DNA of 15,470 nt from Bremia lactucae (lineage: Eukaryota; Oomycota; Peronosporomycetes; Peronosporales; Peronosporaceae): positions 882,059 to 897,528 of the forward strand of contig NC_090613.1 of the NCBI RefSeq assembly GCF_004359215.1, in the 5' to 3' direction. Below are positions 1-8,937 of the stretch, one piece after another (position 1 is the first letter of the stretch; every line of letters begins with the position of its first letter). The translations under genes were made by a program, and so were the position numbers. The notes beneath the pieces are model-generated. The model was not told where the DNA came from. It did no database searches and was given only the letters and a program-made list of their open reading frames with translations.

Positions 1-331
1 TCTCATTCGAAGGCTCATAATCAGCCGCCTGACGGGTATCAGGCGACTGTTCCATCCTCCCCGAGTCGGCCATTTCGTCCGACTCGCACTCATAATCGAC
101 CTCTAAAGAGGGGTCGTACTCACGTGGTGAATCACCACGTGCACTCGCAACACCAAGTGTTGTGCGAGTGGAAGACACTACGGTAGACGGAACGTCTACC
201 GCAAGAGATAACAATGCGTCACCCGCGGCTGCACGAACCGCAGCCGAAGGTTCAACACTATCCTCACCCCGCATGAATTGTTCCTTCATGCGATGGAATT
301 TAAAATGATGGATCTGACCAATCAAAATCAT
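1..331 (-). CDS. Partial retroelement ORF, possibly gag N-terminus (runs off left edge)
   Basis: The minus strand is open from 367 to the left edge, bounded upstream by a TAG at 370-368. The first ATG is at 331-329, with others at 289-287 and 274-272; from 331 there are 110 codons and no stop in the window. The ATG at 289 begins MKEQFMRGEDSVEPS. The middle is Ala/Val/Ser/Thr-rich, and the last 40 residues are strongly acidic with two DYE motifs (EVDYECESDEM and AADYEPSNE). No domain is recognisable. Lying just inside an LTR, it would be the start of gag if the element reads leftward. A polypurine-like tract beside the LTR instead suggests the element reads rightward, which would make this an antisense ORF. 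A competing plus-strand frame is open from 1 to 183, but its translation is basic and low in complexity. The tandem hairpins here make both strands look open, so the function is uncertain. Confidence 0.45.
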   Translation of the reverse strand, partial: MILIGQIHHFKFHRMKEQFMRGEDSVEPSAAVRAAAGDALLSLAVDVPSTVVSSTRTTLGVASARGDSPREYDPSLEVDYECESDEMADSGRMEQSPDTRQAADYEPSNE

Positions 332-363
332 TTTAAAAATTAAGTGGTCATTTAGCGACCACT
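22..363. repeat. Tandem array of about ten short hairpins
   Basis: Successive inverted repeats almost fill this stretch. Arm pairs: 26-32/39-45; 62-69/79-86; 97-104/107-116 with a 2-nt bulge; 121-130/132-141 (10 bp, 1-nt centre); 142-149/163-170 plus inner 150-153/157-160; 181-189/193-201 (9 bp, GAA loop); 226-232/240-246; 270-277/285-292; 299-309/327-337 (11 bp); 343-349/357-363. All these arms are perfect apart from the noted bulges. They are different sequences, so this is neither a CRISPR array nor a tandem repeat; what recurs is the stem-loop architecture. The array overlaps the minus-strand ORF, so the stems are also coding if that ORF is real. Confidence 0.85.
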
Positions 364-395
364 CCACCTAATGACATTCAGAGTGATTGTCGTTT

Positions 396-408
396 AAGGG
401 AGGGGTGA
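396..408 (+). other. Polypurine-tract-like run abutting the LTR
   Basis: AAGGGAGGGGTGA lies directly against the TG of the LTR at 409. In LTR retroelements such a run primes plus-strand DNA synthesis and sits just upstream of the 3' LTR. Read this way, the element runs left to right and 409-857 is its 3' LTR. In the opposite reading this position should hold a tRNA primer-binding site starting TGG, and none is seen directly against the LTR. Confidence 0.5.
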
Positions 409-857
409 TGTAACGGGGTGTATCGTTACATGAAATTAACAATAAAAGATTGTTAATTAATATTATCCAAAAGGTAGATAATATTTGGAGGAAATTACTT
501 TAAATAGTAATTTCCTGAATTCTTATCCATAAATAGGTATAGACCATTATGTCTATTTATTCCGCAGACTAATCAGCTGTAGAAGTAATCAAAGAGAGTT
601 ACGAGATAAGATAGATAAGAATTCATTTACATGTTTAGTATTAGTTTATAGTTAAGACAACATTTACAAAGATAGATTAACAAAGACACTTAACTATATT
701 AATACAGTTTTCATTTTACCCTTAAGTTAACTTGTCTTAAGGGAAGTCTTCCTCTGCACGTACAGTGTACGTTACTTAACGAGAGGCACCACTCACATCT
801 GAAGCAGTGTGAAGTGGACTTGTACTGAAACAGTACAAGTCGCAGTGCCCCGTTACA
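409..857. mobile_element. LTR of a Ty3/gypsy-type element, 449 bp
   Basis: The sequence starts TGTAACGGGG and ends CCCCGTTACA, perfect 10-bp inverted termini with the canonical TG...CA. A polypurine-like run flanks it on the left. The second LTR is not in the window, so no target-site duplication can be tested. The LTR is itself largely hairpins: 409-415/424-430; 434-443/449-458; 459-467/477-485; 489-499/506-516 (11 bp); 516-527/614-625 (12 bp) enclosing 529-536/553-560; 638-643/700-705 with 647-656/689-698; 719-726/736-743; 758-764/766-772; 817-827/831-841 (11 bp, AAA loop). Assignment to the gypsy type is inferred from the similar hairpin-rich gypsy pol fragment at the other end of the window. 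Confidence 0.75.
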
Positions 858-1104
858 ATATACCTTAGTAAGGCTTCTATCTCTTACATATCAATGCGCA
901 AGCCTTAGGAAAGCACTTAACGCTTTAAGTTTAAAAGGGGAACTGAACTTTATTTTATTATTTAAATCTAAAAACCTTACCCTAGCTAATTAAAATAGAT
1001 TTTGGCTGCCAGATTTATATTTGGCGGCGACCAAATTTTTACCCATAATAAATGGGATTTAAAAAACTAACTATCTAAAAATTAGATAAAAGGGTATTTT
1101 ACCC
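858..1104. repeat. AT-rich non-coding stretch with further short hairpins
   Basis: No gene is visible. Short inverted repeats continue past the LTR edge: 863-867/869-873; 869-876/900-907; 964-970/996-1002; 1042-1046/1052-1056; 1072-1078/1082-1088; 1092-1096/1100-1104. Several are AT-rich and individually weak, but they follow one another as inside the LTR. The pattern fades after about 1110. This may be the edge of another hairpin-rich element into which the LTR element inserted. Confidence 0.5.
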
Positions 1105-1266
1105 ATTAAGTAAATGCACCACAACAACGATTCTCCAACCGATGTGCCCTATTACATATTCAGCGTAAGAAATTAGACGGCGTTATCTCATTAACATGCA
1201 TTGCGTGACAAATGATAAATTACGGGATGTTAAGACCACCCCAGGTTTTTGCTAGAACCACCCCAC

Positions 1267-1604
1267 CTAGTTTGAGGTACTCTAATTAACTAAAGGTAGT
1301 TCCATTTGTTACGATTAATTGGCCATTAGGAATTGTATTAAAGGTGACTACAGTGCGCGGGATAATCCTATTTACGACACACATATGCAACATGCTGTTT
1401 AGCTGTTCGGCGTAAAACTGTTGTCAATTGGCTGCACATGCACGCGTGGCGGGTGAGCAGAAAATGGACTCATGAAGCGTCCGTCCTTCTTGAAGCAATT
1501 CGACCTCGGGCTGAATAGAGAGTTCACCTTTAATATAATTTCATTGGCCAAATAAATCGTAACAAACGGGACTGCTTTAAGCCAATTAGAATACCTTAAA
1601 CCAA
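1267..1604. repeat. Degenerate inverted repeat, about 80-bp arms
   Basis: The left arm 1267-1347 matches the reverse complement of 1524-1604 at roughly 80 percent with a few single-base gaps (hand alignment). Shared blocks include TTTGTTACGATT, TTGGCCA and TATTAAAGGTGA. The arms enclose about 176 bp of unrelated sequence without an ORF. It could be an old foldback or MITE-type element, or two inverted copies of one repeat fragment. No clear target duplication was found. Confidence 0.6.
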
Positions 1605-1777
1605 TGTGTGCTAAACTATATCAAAGCTATTGACAGAAATTAGCATTTTGAGTCCAATAATCACTACAAGAAACACACCAGAGATCCACCTCACTTCTCT
1701 CACTATCCTTTTCATAAAATCAACTTAGCAAGAATAAGCGTCACACCGTCTCTAAAAGCCAGATAGCAAACAAAACG

Positions 1778-2062
1778 ATGCAAGACGTTGCTTCAGATGG
1801 TGCCATAAGTTGTCCCGTCCACTCGTTGCGCCTTAGCCACATTTTCACAGCCGCGTGTGAAAAACTGCTTCGGCAACATACAGCATCATGCTTAAATGAC
1901 AGTTGCACAGAATGCCGCTTATCTCGCATGGCCTCAGAACGATGCGGTAGTTTAAAAAGTCATCAATCCGCAATGATATTTAATTGTCCAGCAGAAAAAG
2001 ATGTCGCAACTTTAAGAATTTTTAAAAGTCTGACTTGGACGTACCTTCTGTATGCCAGATAG
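1778..2062 (+). CDS. Weak Cys/His-rich ORF, 94 aa, doubtful
   Basis: The frame begins MQDVASDGAISCPVHS and contains LLRQHTASCLNDSCTEC, that is H-x3-C-x4-C-x2-C. This loosely resembles the first zinc site of TAZ-type fingers, which have a helix followed by H-x3-C and two further cysteines. Later Cys and His residues (ERCGSLKSHQ) do not give a full TAZ pattern, and the C-terminal third has no recognisable features. A splice-acceptor-like TTTTTTTAATTGATCAG follows near 2074-2090, so this could be a piece of a spliced or decayed gene. A chance ORF in AT-rich intergenic DNA is at least as likely. Confidence 0.18.
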   Translation: MQDVASDGAISCPVHSLRLSHIFTAACEKLLRQHTASCLNDSCTECRLSRMASERCGSLKSHQSAMIFNCPAEKDVATLRIFKSLTWTYLLYAR

Positions 2063-2452
2063 GATAAATTTCTCTTTTTTTAATTGATCAGAATCTCGTT
2101 GCGCATTGCATGGCCCGTCAATGTAAGAACTGAAAAGCAAAGCAGATGTTGCCCATTACTAAACTTCAAGGTGTCACCCTTTTTTGTAATCAAGCAGCAA
2201 CTTTATAGCGGATCGTCTCTAGTGAGAGAGCTCTTTAATTATAGAAATCGCCGAGATTCGGTTTAGTTTTGGTCGCCTCGATGGTACAGCTTGTAAATTT
2301 TGAGACCACGCACCTGATAAGCTGATAAGATTTCGAAAGCTTCAAAATGTAGAGAAGTGGTACAGGATCTTTTCTTCTTGCACTATGAATAACCCACTTT
2401 TTAAGTTTCTCTCTCTCGTAGAATACATTCCAAAAAGGTGGTTCCTCTCCCG

Positions 2453-2463
2453 CTCTCATTGCC
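2453..2463 (+). promoter_or_regulatory. Possible oomycete initiator (Inr)
   Basis: CTCTCATTGCC lies about 30 bp upstream of the ATG at 2491. Oomycete promoters often carry an initiator resembling CTCATTYY close to the start codon, with transcription beginning at the A (2458 here). The match is partial because the pyrimidines after TCATT are interrupted by G. A CT-rich tract at 2407-2417 lies upstream. Confidence 0.4.
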
Positions 2464-2490
2464 TGTCGCACGCACAGATCCTCTTCCATA

Positions 2491-5400
2491 ATGGAGAAAG
2501 CGCCCCCTGGCTCGGGCCCGCCTTCGCCCACGGCCAGCGAGATTTCGTTCCAAATTGAGCGCAAGACAGAAACGGAACAAGTGCGGGCTAATATCGAGAA
2601 GTTTGTAGATGGGCTCATAAGCGAGCAATACACGATGGCGGAGTTGCTGAACGAGAGCTTCTCGCTCGAGATGTTGGAGCTGCTGTTTAAGCGAATGACT
2701 GGCCGGCTCCGCGTGATATTATTTTCAAAAGACAAGACACTCGAGTTTCTTCGTCTGACGCTCGATGCAAGGTATCCGCGCCATACGCGCGCCGTCGCAT
2801 CGCAGTTTATCGTCGTGGGCGGCGCAATGAATGCCATTGCAGCTTGTGAGCCGGGCCAGCCACATCAATGCAGCGATTTTTGGGACTCGATTTTTGATAT
2901 GCTGCAGCGCGAAGCCGATGGCGTTTCTTCTAAATGCGATACGCCTTTGCGACGCAAGGAGCGCCAAGCTTCTGTGGCTGAACTAGAAGAGCTCATTCAA
3001 GTAGCTGTCGAGGTTTTTGAAAAGGATGGAGCGCAGACGTTAAAGGAAAGTTTTGCGGAACATAAAGACGAGATTGAGGATGAAGCGGATGCAATAAGAC
3101 GTCGTAAATCCTCGGCGAGATCATCACTTGGGGATGACGCAGCGAGAAAGATCATGGTATCGCCATTGCCATCGCCTCGGACTTGTGCTAGTGGTACGGA
3201 CAATCTATTTGAGAAAATCACGGACGAAGAGGTGCGATTGCATAGAGATAGTGCCGAGATGTCTGGCATGACGGAAAATGACGAAGAGTTTGACTCAGAT
3301 GAACCTGATGATACGGGCATTCCAGCTCCATTGACGACGGAGGTGAATGAGACGGCCATGTATGGGATTTTTAGCCACGATTCGGCAAATTTTGCATCGC
3401 AAGTGCTGCGGTATTTTGCCATTCGGGGTCAAAAAGGAGCGTGCATTCTACACTTTTTAGCCGAACATCCCGCTACGGTTGATATGCTGCTCGCCAATGT
3501 CGGCCATGACGATATTCGTACGTTTTTACTGCATCTTATCTATGCAGAACACTCGGAAGCGGCCATCACGTCGCTCTTTGAAACGCACATGATGCAGAAA
3601 CTGATCCAAAAACAAGTCACGTTCTCGCCTCCACGCAATACGTTTGAGCGTGATTGCATTGAAAATACGTTCTTGCTATTGCGTGAGATTGTTCATGCCC
3701 CGTATTTAACCGGACGTGGCGTGGCCATATCGGCTAAGACCATTCCATTAGATAAAGTCACTGGTCAGGATGAGTACGTATCTATTTGTGGAGCCTCACG
3801 GGAAACCGCAAACTCGGCTTTACGTAAGTACACGTCGCGGAAAGTTCGACGTTTGATTCATCTGTTTATGCAAGAACACCAGGCTGCGCTTGAATTGCTC
3901 TTTGTACAGATGATAAAGGAGCTCACGTTCTGGAGCACACCGTTCATACGCGAGCGACGAGGGACGGTGTCTTCACTGGAGTCATTAATTTTATTGTCAC
4001 AAGGACATCCACGTCCAACATGCACAACAATGCTGATGCATCTCTTTGAGCTGACCGAAACAGTGGAGTTTACCGATTCGAGAAGTACTGGTGGCAATGC
4101 AGCTGCCTCGGTCGGGATTGATTGTCTTAACTTTTTGTGCTCGACTCACTTAATGCGGAAGGGAAAATTGTTGGTACGAAAAAAGCTAAAGAATGAGATG
4201 CAGTTGTGTCAAGTGAGTTTAAACTGCATGATGGGACTCCGAATGACAACATTACGGGAAGATCAGGGGTCTGCGTCGACTAGCTTTGATCAGGCTTTCG
4301 CTCCGAATTTAGGCAATCAAAGTGTCATTATACTGGACGAGATGGAGAATGTCCGAAGTTCTGAATGGCATGAATTTGGCTTTGAGGTAACTGTTAAGAA
4401 AAAAGTGCCTAACTCAAACAAGAACTTATTAGCAACGCAACATGCGGCTTTAAACCCAGCAAATGCTATGGTGCTCCATCAACGTCGCGTGGGAAAAGGC
4501 AATGACGCACAAACTATGGAAGTGAGGTTGACGCAAGATTTTGCAGCATCTTCGGAAGAAGAAAGACAGGCGTGGATCACTTTGTTACAAGCAGTTATTG
4601 ATGGAGATTTGAATGAACTCGAGATCTTTTGCAGTGATGATTGGCGTAGCAATGTACGCGAGTATCGACGACTTCGTGAGTGCTTGATTACGTGCATGGA
4701 ACGCAAAGGGCATGAGCTTATGGTGTTCTTAAAGCAGGTGATTACTTTTAATACTCGTCGAGCATCTGGATTTCATCTGTGGTCGGTAATACAGTGTTTA
4801 AATTCCGTCTTGTCGAACGAGTCAAAGCGATTAGACCGAATGTTTGTAGGAGCCCACGTGATTACTACACTGATTACATGCTATGAAAAATACCCAATGT
4901 GGAACTTGCTGCTTGGAGAGATTACAAAGATGCTTGTATTTTGTATTGGGGATTTCAAGAGCAAGCGCTCCCGCAAGTGCCCAATTATTGGACGCATTTT
5001 GCAGACAGAAGGAGAAGACGCGAAATTGGCACCTTTACTCTGTAAAGTATACCTCAGCCGGGACACAAGAAATAGCAACAACGAACAAGAGTACGATAAA
5101 CTAGCTGGTACGGATGCCCTCGCAAATTTAAAGCTTATAATGGAAGCTTTAAAAATGTGCTACAAGGAGCCGAAAACAAGAAGTCAAGAGCGTATACAGT
5201 GTGATATGAAGATGAATTCAGTGTGGCGAGACCTAGTAAAGGCTTCCGACAAGATGACGAAGGAAGACCCAAACAGTTGCATTATGAAGGTGGAGATTCG
5301 TCCTTCAAGCTCATTTATGCCATCAAGTGCACCTACGCCTCCTACCTTTCAAGAAGATATTTTCAATCAAATTAGTCGACCCAACTTTTCGACAACAAAT

Positions 5401-6393
5401 GGTTTTGGATCGTCGTACTTGGAAGGAGATGGATGTGCATTTGGATATTTGTTTAAAGAGCGACACGGGAGTCGCGAGTGGAAGAAAGCGCTTGTTGTTT
5501 ATGAATATGTATCGCATAAATTATGGTATTTTTATCCAAGTGAAGTGGATGAAACCCATGCGATTCAATGGAAGTGGATTGTACCTTTATCAGTACGAAG
5601 CCGCTACACTCATGGCCAGGATGAGACGCACACATCCGTTGGCCACCACGGTTTGTACATTTCTGCGTACGACAACCAGCAAAGTGACGAGGACACGAAA
5701 GTATCCGCAAAAGAAATGCATTTCAGTGTCACGAAACTCGAAGATCGAGATCTTTGGAAAGACCTGCTTTCAAATGCTGCTGATATAATTCGAAAGATGG
5801 CATGTGACTATTCAGTGCTATCCCAGAGGCTTAAGAAGCCTGATAAAAAGACAATCACACATTGTCAAAATCAGACGTGCAAAACACCATTCAAGCTCTT
5901 TCGTCGTCCCCATTCCTGCAAACGTTGCGGGAAATGGATGTGTGCCAAGTGCACGTCGCAACGCATCTCGATCCCTGAAGTTGGTTTATTGCATCCGGTC
6001 CGTCATTGCCGTGAGTGTTTTGAAGCGAACGGTGGTGTGCATGCCGAGACTGATCCTTTCAATTTGTTTCATCTTCGAAGCAAACAGGCGGCGATTGCTT
6101 CTCAGAATGGATCGCTTTCAAATGCAGAGCTGTACGAGTTGGCCCATGGAAAGGTCTCTCCTCGTACGCTCATGCAAATAAATCGTCGACTTACGCGTTT
6201 GAGCTCCATTGACTCGCCTACAGCAAGCGAAAACGGCGGGAATAGCTACCTCGTAGATGAAATAAACGCGCCAGGGAACCTTGGTGCCGAGAATTTGTCC
6301 TCGTTCACAGATGACGAAGAAGATTTGTATCCAATCTCATTGTCTTTGTCACGTCGTAGTCTTTTAAATCCTCGAGAAGACATTCGGGGGTAG
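2491..6393 (+). CDS. SAPS-like / PH / PH / FYVE domain protein, 1300 aa
   Basis: Uninterrupted single-exon gene. Residues about 30-110 and 290-405 resemble SAPS-domain (PP6 phosphatase regulatory subunit) helical repeats: a YTMAELLNE...LEFL segment and FASQVLRYFAIRG...ILHFLAEHPATVDMLLAN...RTFLLHLI. Residues about 628-707 look like a PH domain, ending in the typical helix EEERQAWITLLQAVI. A clearer second PH domain covers about 983-1101, from GYLFKER to DLWKDLLSNAA. A FYVE zinc finger covers about 1125-1180, with Cys1125, the basic RRPHSCKRCG motif (His1141, Cys1143, Cys1146), CAKC, and VRHCREC (Cys1173, Cys1176). FYVE domains of this form bind PI3P on endosomes, so an endosomal adaptor that recruits or regulates a PP6-type phosphatase is a reasonable inference. 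FYVE and the second PH are secure; SAPS is judged from pattern only. A Ser-rich acidic linker (about 200-285) and a Ser-rich tail may be regulatory. The start is the first ATG after the putative initiator. Confidence 0.92.
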   Translation: MEKAPPGSGPPSPTASEISFQIERKTETEQVRANIEKFVDGLISEQYTMAELLNESFSLEMLELLFKRMTGRLRVILFSKDKTLEFLRLTLDARYPRHTRAVASQFIVVGGAMNAIAACEPGQPHQCSDFWDSIFDMLQREADGVSSKCDTPLRRKERQASVAELEELIQVAVEVFEKDGAQTLKESFAEHKDEIEDEADAIRRRKSSARSSLGDDAARKIMVSPLPSPRTCASGTDNLFEKITDEEVRLHRDSAEMSGMTENDEEFDSDEPDDTGIPAPLTTEVNETAMYGIFSHDSANFASQVLRYFAIRGQKGACILHFLAEHPATVDMLLANVGHDDIRTFLLHLIYAEHSEAAITSLFETHMMQKLIQKQVTFSPPRNTFERDCIENTFLLLREIVHAPYLTGRGVAISAKTIPLDKVTGQDEYVSICGASRETANSALRKYTSRKVRRLIHLFMQEHQAALELLFVQMIKELTFWSTPFIRERRGTVSSLESLILLSQGHPRPTCTTMLMHLFELTETVEFTDSRSTGGNAAASVGIDCLNFLCSTHLMRKGKLLVRKKLKNEMQLCQVSLNCMMGLRMTTLREDQGSASTSFDQAFAPNLGNQSVIILDEMENVRSSEWHEFGFEVTVKKKVPNSNKNLLATQHAALNPANAMVLHQRRVGKGNDAQTMEVRLTQDFAASSEEERQAWITLLQAVIDGDLNELEIFCSDDWRSNVREYRRLRECLITCMERKGHELMVFLKQVITFNTRRASGFHLWSVIQCLNSVLSNESKRLDRMFVGAHVITTLITCYEKYPMWNLLLGEITKMLVFCIGDFKSKRSRKCPIIGRILQTEGEDAKLAPLLCKVYLSRDTRNSNNEQEYDKLAGTDALANLKLIMEALKMCYKEPKTRSQERIQCDMKMNSVWRDLVKASDKMTKEDPNSCIMKVEIRPSSSFMPSSAPTPPTFQEDIFNQISRPNFSTTNGFGSSYLEGDGCAFGYLFKERHGSREWKKALVVYEYVSHKLWYFYPSEVDETHAIQWKWIVPLSVRSRYTHGQDETHTSVGHHGLYISAYDNQQSDEDTKVSAKEMHFSVTKLEDRDLWKDLLSNAADIIRKMACDYSVLSQRLKKPDKKTITHCQNQTCKTPFKLFRRPHSCKRCGKWMCAKCTSQRISIPEVGLLHPVRHCRECFEANGGVHAETDPFNLFHLRSKQAAIASQNGSLSNAELYELAHGKVSPRTLMQINRRLTRLSSIDSPTASENGGNSYLVDEINAPGNLGAENLSSFTDDEEDLYPISLSLSRRSLLNPREDIRG

Positions 6394-6571
6394 AGGAGTC
6401 GCGTAGTGCAGATCCCATTAGGAGTGGAAAAATAAGGTTTTTAATTTGATCTGATGACCCAATTTTTGTGGTTTCAGTTAAGGTGGTACACATAGTTGTA
6501 TTAAAAGTAGCGGCATGACAGTTTGTGGGTTTAATTAACGTGGCACACATAGTAAAATAGACAATATTGGC

Positions 6572-8322
6572 ATGACGTCGATGAAGCGTGCGTACGAGGT
6601 AGACGTCGACGAGGCGCGAAGCAAGCGCACTCGCCGCTCGCGCTGGGGAATTGATGATGTAGAAGATGCGACCGATGATAAAAAAGAAAGGACATACGCG
6701 AGTCCAAAAGCATTAAATGACATTGTGAAGCGCTTATCAAGTGTCGTCCAGGAGAAGAGAGCTCCTGACAAACTGCAAGCATTGGCAGCGGCGTCCACTC
6801 GCCCATTGATCGTACGTTGCTGCATGAGTGTATGTGAGCTGATCAGGTTTTGATAATCTCGGTTTAGTTTCAACTTCGTGCTGCATTGTTATTCTAGGGC
6901 GCGGGTGGTCAAGTCGATGCCCAAGCAGCAAGAGCCCGAGCGCTGGCACAAGCGAGTTTGCTGGCATTGAATGTCTCTGGCGCTCTAGTATCGTCCAATG
7001 ATCTTGCAAGACGTTTATATATTGGAAATTTGTATTACGATCTCAAGGAGGAGGATATCCGGAGTGTCTTTGCTCCGTTTGGGTCAATTAACTCGGTCGA
7101 TTTGTCATTGGAGCCAGGGTGAGTAGGGATAAACTAAACGAAGGAAACATCAGGTATTTACTAGCTATGTTGGGGGTCATGTATATAGTGCATCGAGATC
7201 GAAGGGCTTTTGTTTCTTGGAATACGAAGACGTGCTGGCAGCTGAAAGCGCTGTGCAAGTGCTGAATGGAACATTGCTGGCTAATCGACCGATGCGGGTC
7301 TGTAGCAGCAAATCTAAGGCAAATGATAACTTGCTTAAAGCTTTTTGATTGCAGGTTGGTCGACCGCATCGTGGAAATATGAATCCGAACGACTCGTTAT
7401 CGATTGGACAGCAAGCTATTAAGAAGTACGAACTTTGATTGTTGCAGATTTGTTAGGAAGAGCTAATAGTTCAAAGCGCTGCATTAAATATGACAGCGTG
7501 CCCACCAAATGCATTTACATTGCGAACGTACGCGTGGAGCTGAATAGCCAGCACTTGGAGGTACGTGTGGATCAAGAAAACTCTAGCACTGGGTTTGCGT
7601 TTGATACATTCCGCCTGTATAAAATAGAGTATTTTTTCTCCCTTTGGAGCAATTTGCTCGTGTGTCATGACAGCAGTGTCATCCCTGGAGTCTGGAACGG
7701 TAAATAATGGGTTCAAAACTTATGCAACCACATAGTTTCACGACGTTCATGTCTTGAATAGCACCGCGGGTATGGCTTTATGCAATTTTTTGAGGAGAGT
7801 TGCGCTCAGAGTGCGGTTCAGCATATGAATGGGTTTGAATTGGCTGGACAACCGCTTAAGGTTGGCAAAGCCAGCGAAGCTGCAATGTTTATCAATATTG
7901 CCTTAAGTCAGGACAAGGTAGTGCGTGATGCCTCAGGAGCTTCGACGAACAGAGCAATCGAGTTGACTGCGCAAGACTCGAAGCCATTTGAGGAGGAGGA
8001 CGTTGACAAGGTCTTAGACACGACAGATATGGACGATAATTGCTGCCTTTGCTTGGTGAATCTCGTAAAGTGCGGTGAAGTCGACAATGAGCTAGAAGAT
8101 GAGGTGCGTGGTGAATGTGGCAAGTACGGTATCATCAACAAGGTCGAAATCCACGAGCTGGCAGACCACGTGCGCGTGTTTGTGTTGTTTAACGATGCAG
8201 TTGGCGCTGTTAAGGCCAAGCAGGCGTTGCATGGTCGATATTTTGGAGGAAACGAGGTTCAAGCGCTCTATTATGCTCGTCGAGAGTTGGAGCAGCAGCA
8301 TTACACGAGCAAATTTTTGTAA
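6572..8322 (+). CDS. PUF60: PUF60-like splicing factor, spliced, with a frameshift near 7435
   Basis: Predicted exons: 6572-6811, 6898-7118, 7189-7297, 7355-7560 (frame broken at 7433-7437), 7628-7699, 7762-8322. All introns are GT-AG, 57-86 nt, and the phases match at each joint. The roughly 470-aa product has a basic/acidic N-terminus (SKRTRRSRWG); RRM1 with RNP2 LYIGNL and RNP1 SKGFCFLEY, split by intron 2; RRM2 with RNP2 IYIANV and RNP1 HRGYGFMQF; and a C-terminal U2AF-homology motif ending GRYFGGNEVQALYY. This order matches PUF60/half-pint, which binds polypyrimidine tracts and helps U2AF recognise 3' splice sites in the nucleus. Intron 3 has an unusual GTCTGT donor. After AIKKYEL an in-phase TGA (7436-7438) appears, while the family-like continuation IVADLLGRANSSKR is in the -1 frame, so one base seems missing from a T run. 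The gene starts 178 bp after its upstream neighbour; a second ATG at 6581 is possible. Confidence 0.85.
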
Positions 8323-8937
8323 AGAGTGCATTTGTGAGGTGACAAGGGATTTCCACAACAAATTGGATGTCGTCTAGTTCGTTGTAATGCGAGCTTTGCC
8401 ATCGGAAATGCCGTGTATTTAAACTTGTGTATCGTCCTTCTGTTGCTGTAGTTTTCTTCTTTCCAGCCTCGCATATATTTCCCGTAAGCACTACCTTGCT
8501 TCAGACGACTGATTCGTCTTGGCTAACTCGAGAATGAATTTGCCTTCTTTGTATTTCTCCGACGCGTTGCGTGCTTCTCTCTGCGTATAGATTTTGCAAG
8601 AAAATTGAGCAGGTTTACAAAGATACTGAGAGCATCTCGCGTACGTATTTCCAACCTACAGGACTCCAGCACGTGTTGCAGTAAAGGTCTAACACAACGT
8701 GTGGCCCTGTCATGAGCATCCGCTCTTCGGGTGGTCCTGTACACACGTTGACTCTAAGAGGCATTGTGATTGGTAAGAATGTTGCTGATAAGAGATTGTC
8801 GAGGCAACGCGTGGTTGCTTACGTTGTATTGAAGAGGTAGGCTTTGCCGCTGGTGCCTTGAAAGTTCTGATTATGATGCATAGTTCGCGTAAGAGGTCAC
8901 AGTAGAGAATTTATTTGTTTGTACAACTTTTGAAACA
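8323..8937. other. Intergenic region with only short ORFs
   Basis: This follows the stop of the PUF60-like gene and should hold its 3' UTR. Short plus-strand frames exist, for example a 43-codon frame from the ATG at 8712 ([19 protein letters not shown]) that contains a donor-like GTAAG near 8773, but none is long or recognisable. No RNA gene or convincing terminator was seen. Confidence 0.5.

Larger units (their letters stand above)
1105..2490. other. Intergenic region, no confident gene
   Basis: The stretch is AT-rich with many stops in all frames. It contains the degenerate inverted repeat at 1267-1604, a near-repeat of ACCACCCCA at 1228-1266, one weak ORF at 1778-2062, and the promoter and 5' leader of the gene starting at 2491. 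No RNA gene or further coding sequence was recognised. Confidence 0.6.

Noticed and set aside
121..201. CRISPR-like array, suggested by regularly spaced short palindromes
   Set aside because: The palindromes differ in sequence from one to the next and there are no constant repeats with unique spacers; the context is a eukaryotic retroelement.
2235..2837. 200-codon minus-strand open frame overlapping the start of the FYVE gene
   Set aside because: It lies opposite a long, domain-supported plus-strand gene and its translation shows no recognisable features.
7424..7447. 22-nt micro-intron starting GTACGA and ending TTGCAG in the PUF60-like gene
   Set aside because: Far shorter than the other introns (57-86 nt), and its removal gives a frame that soon meets a stop, so it does not restore the protein.
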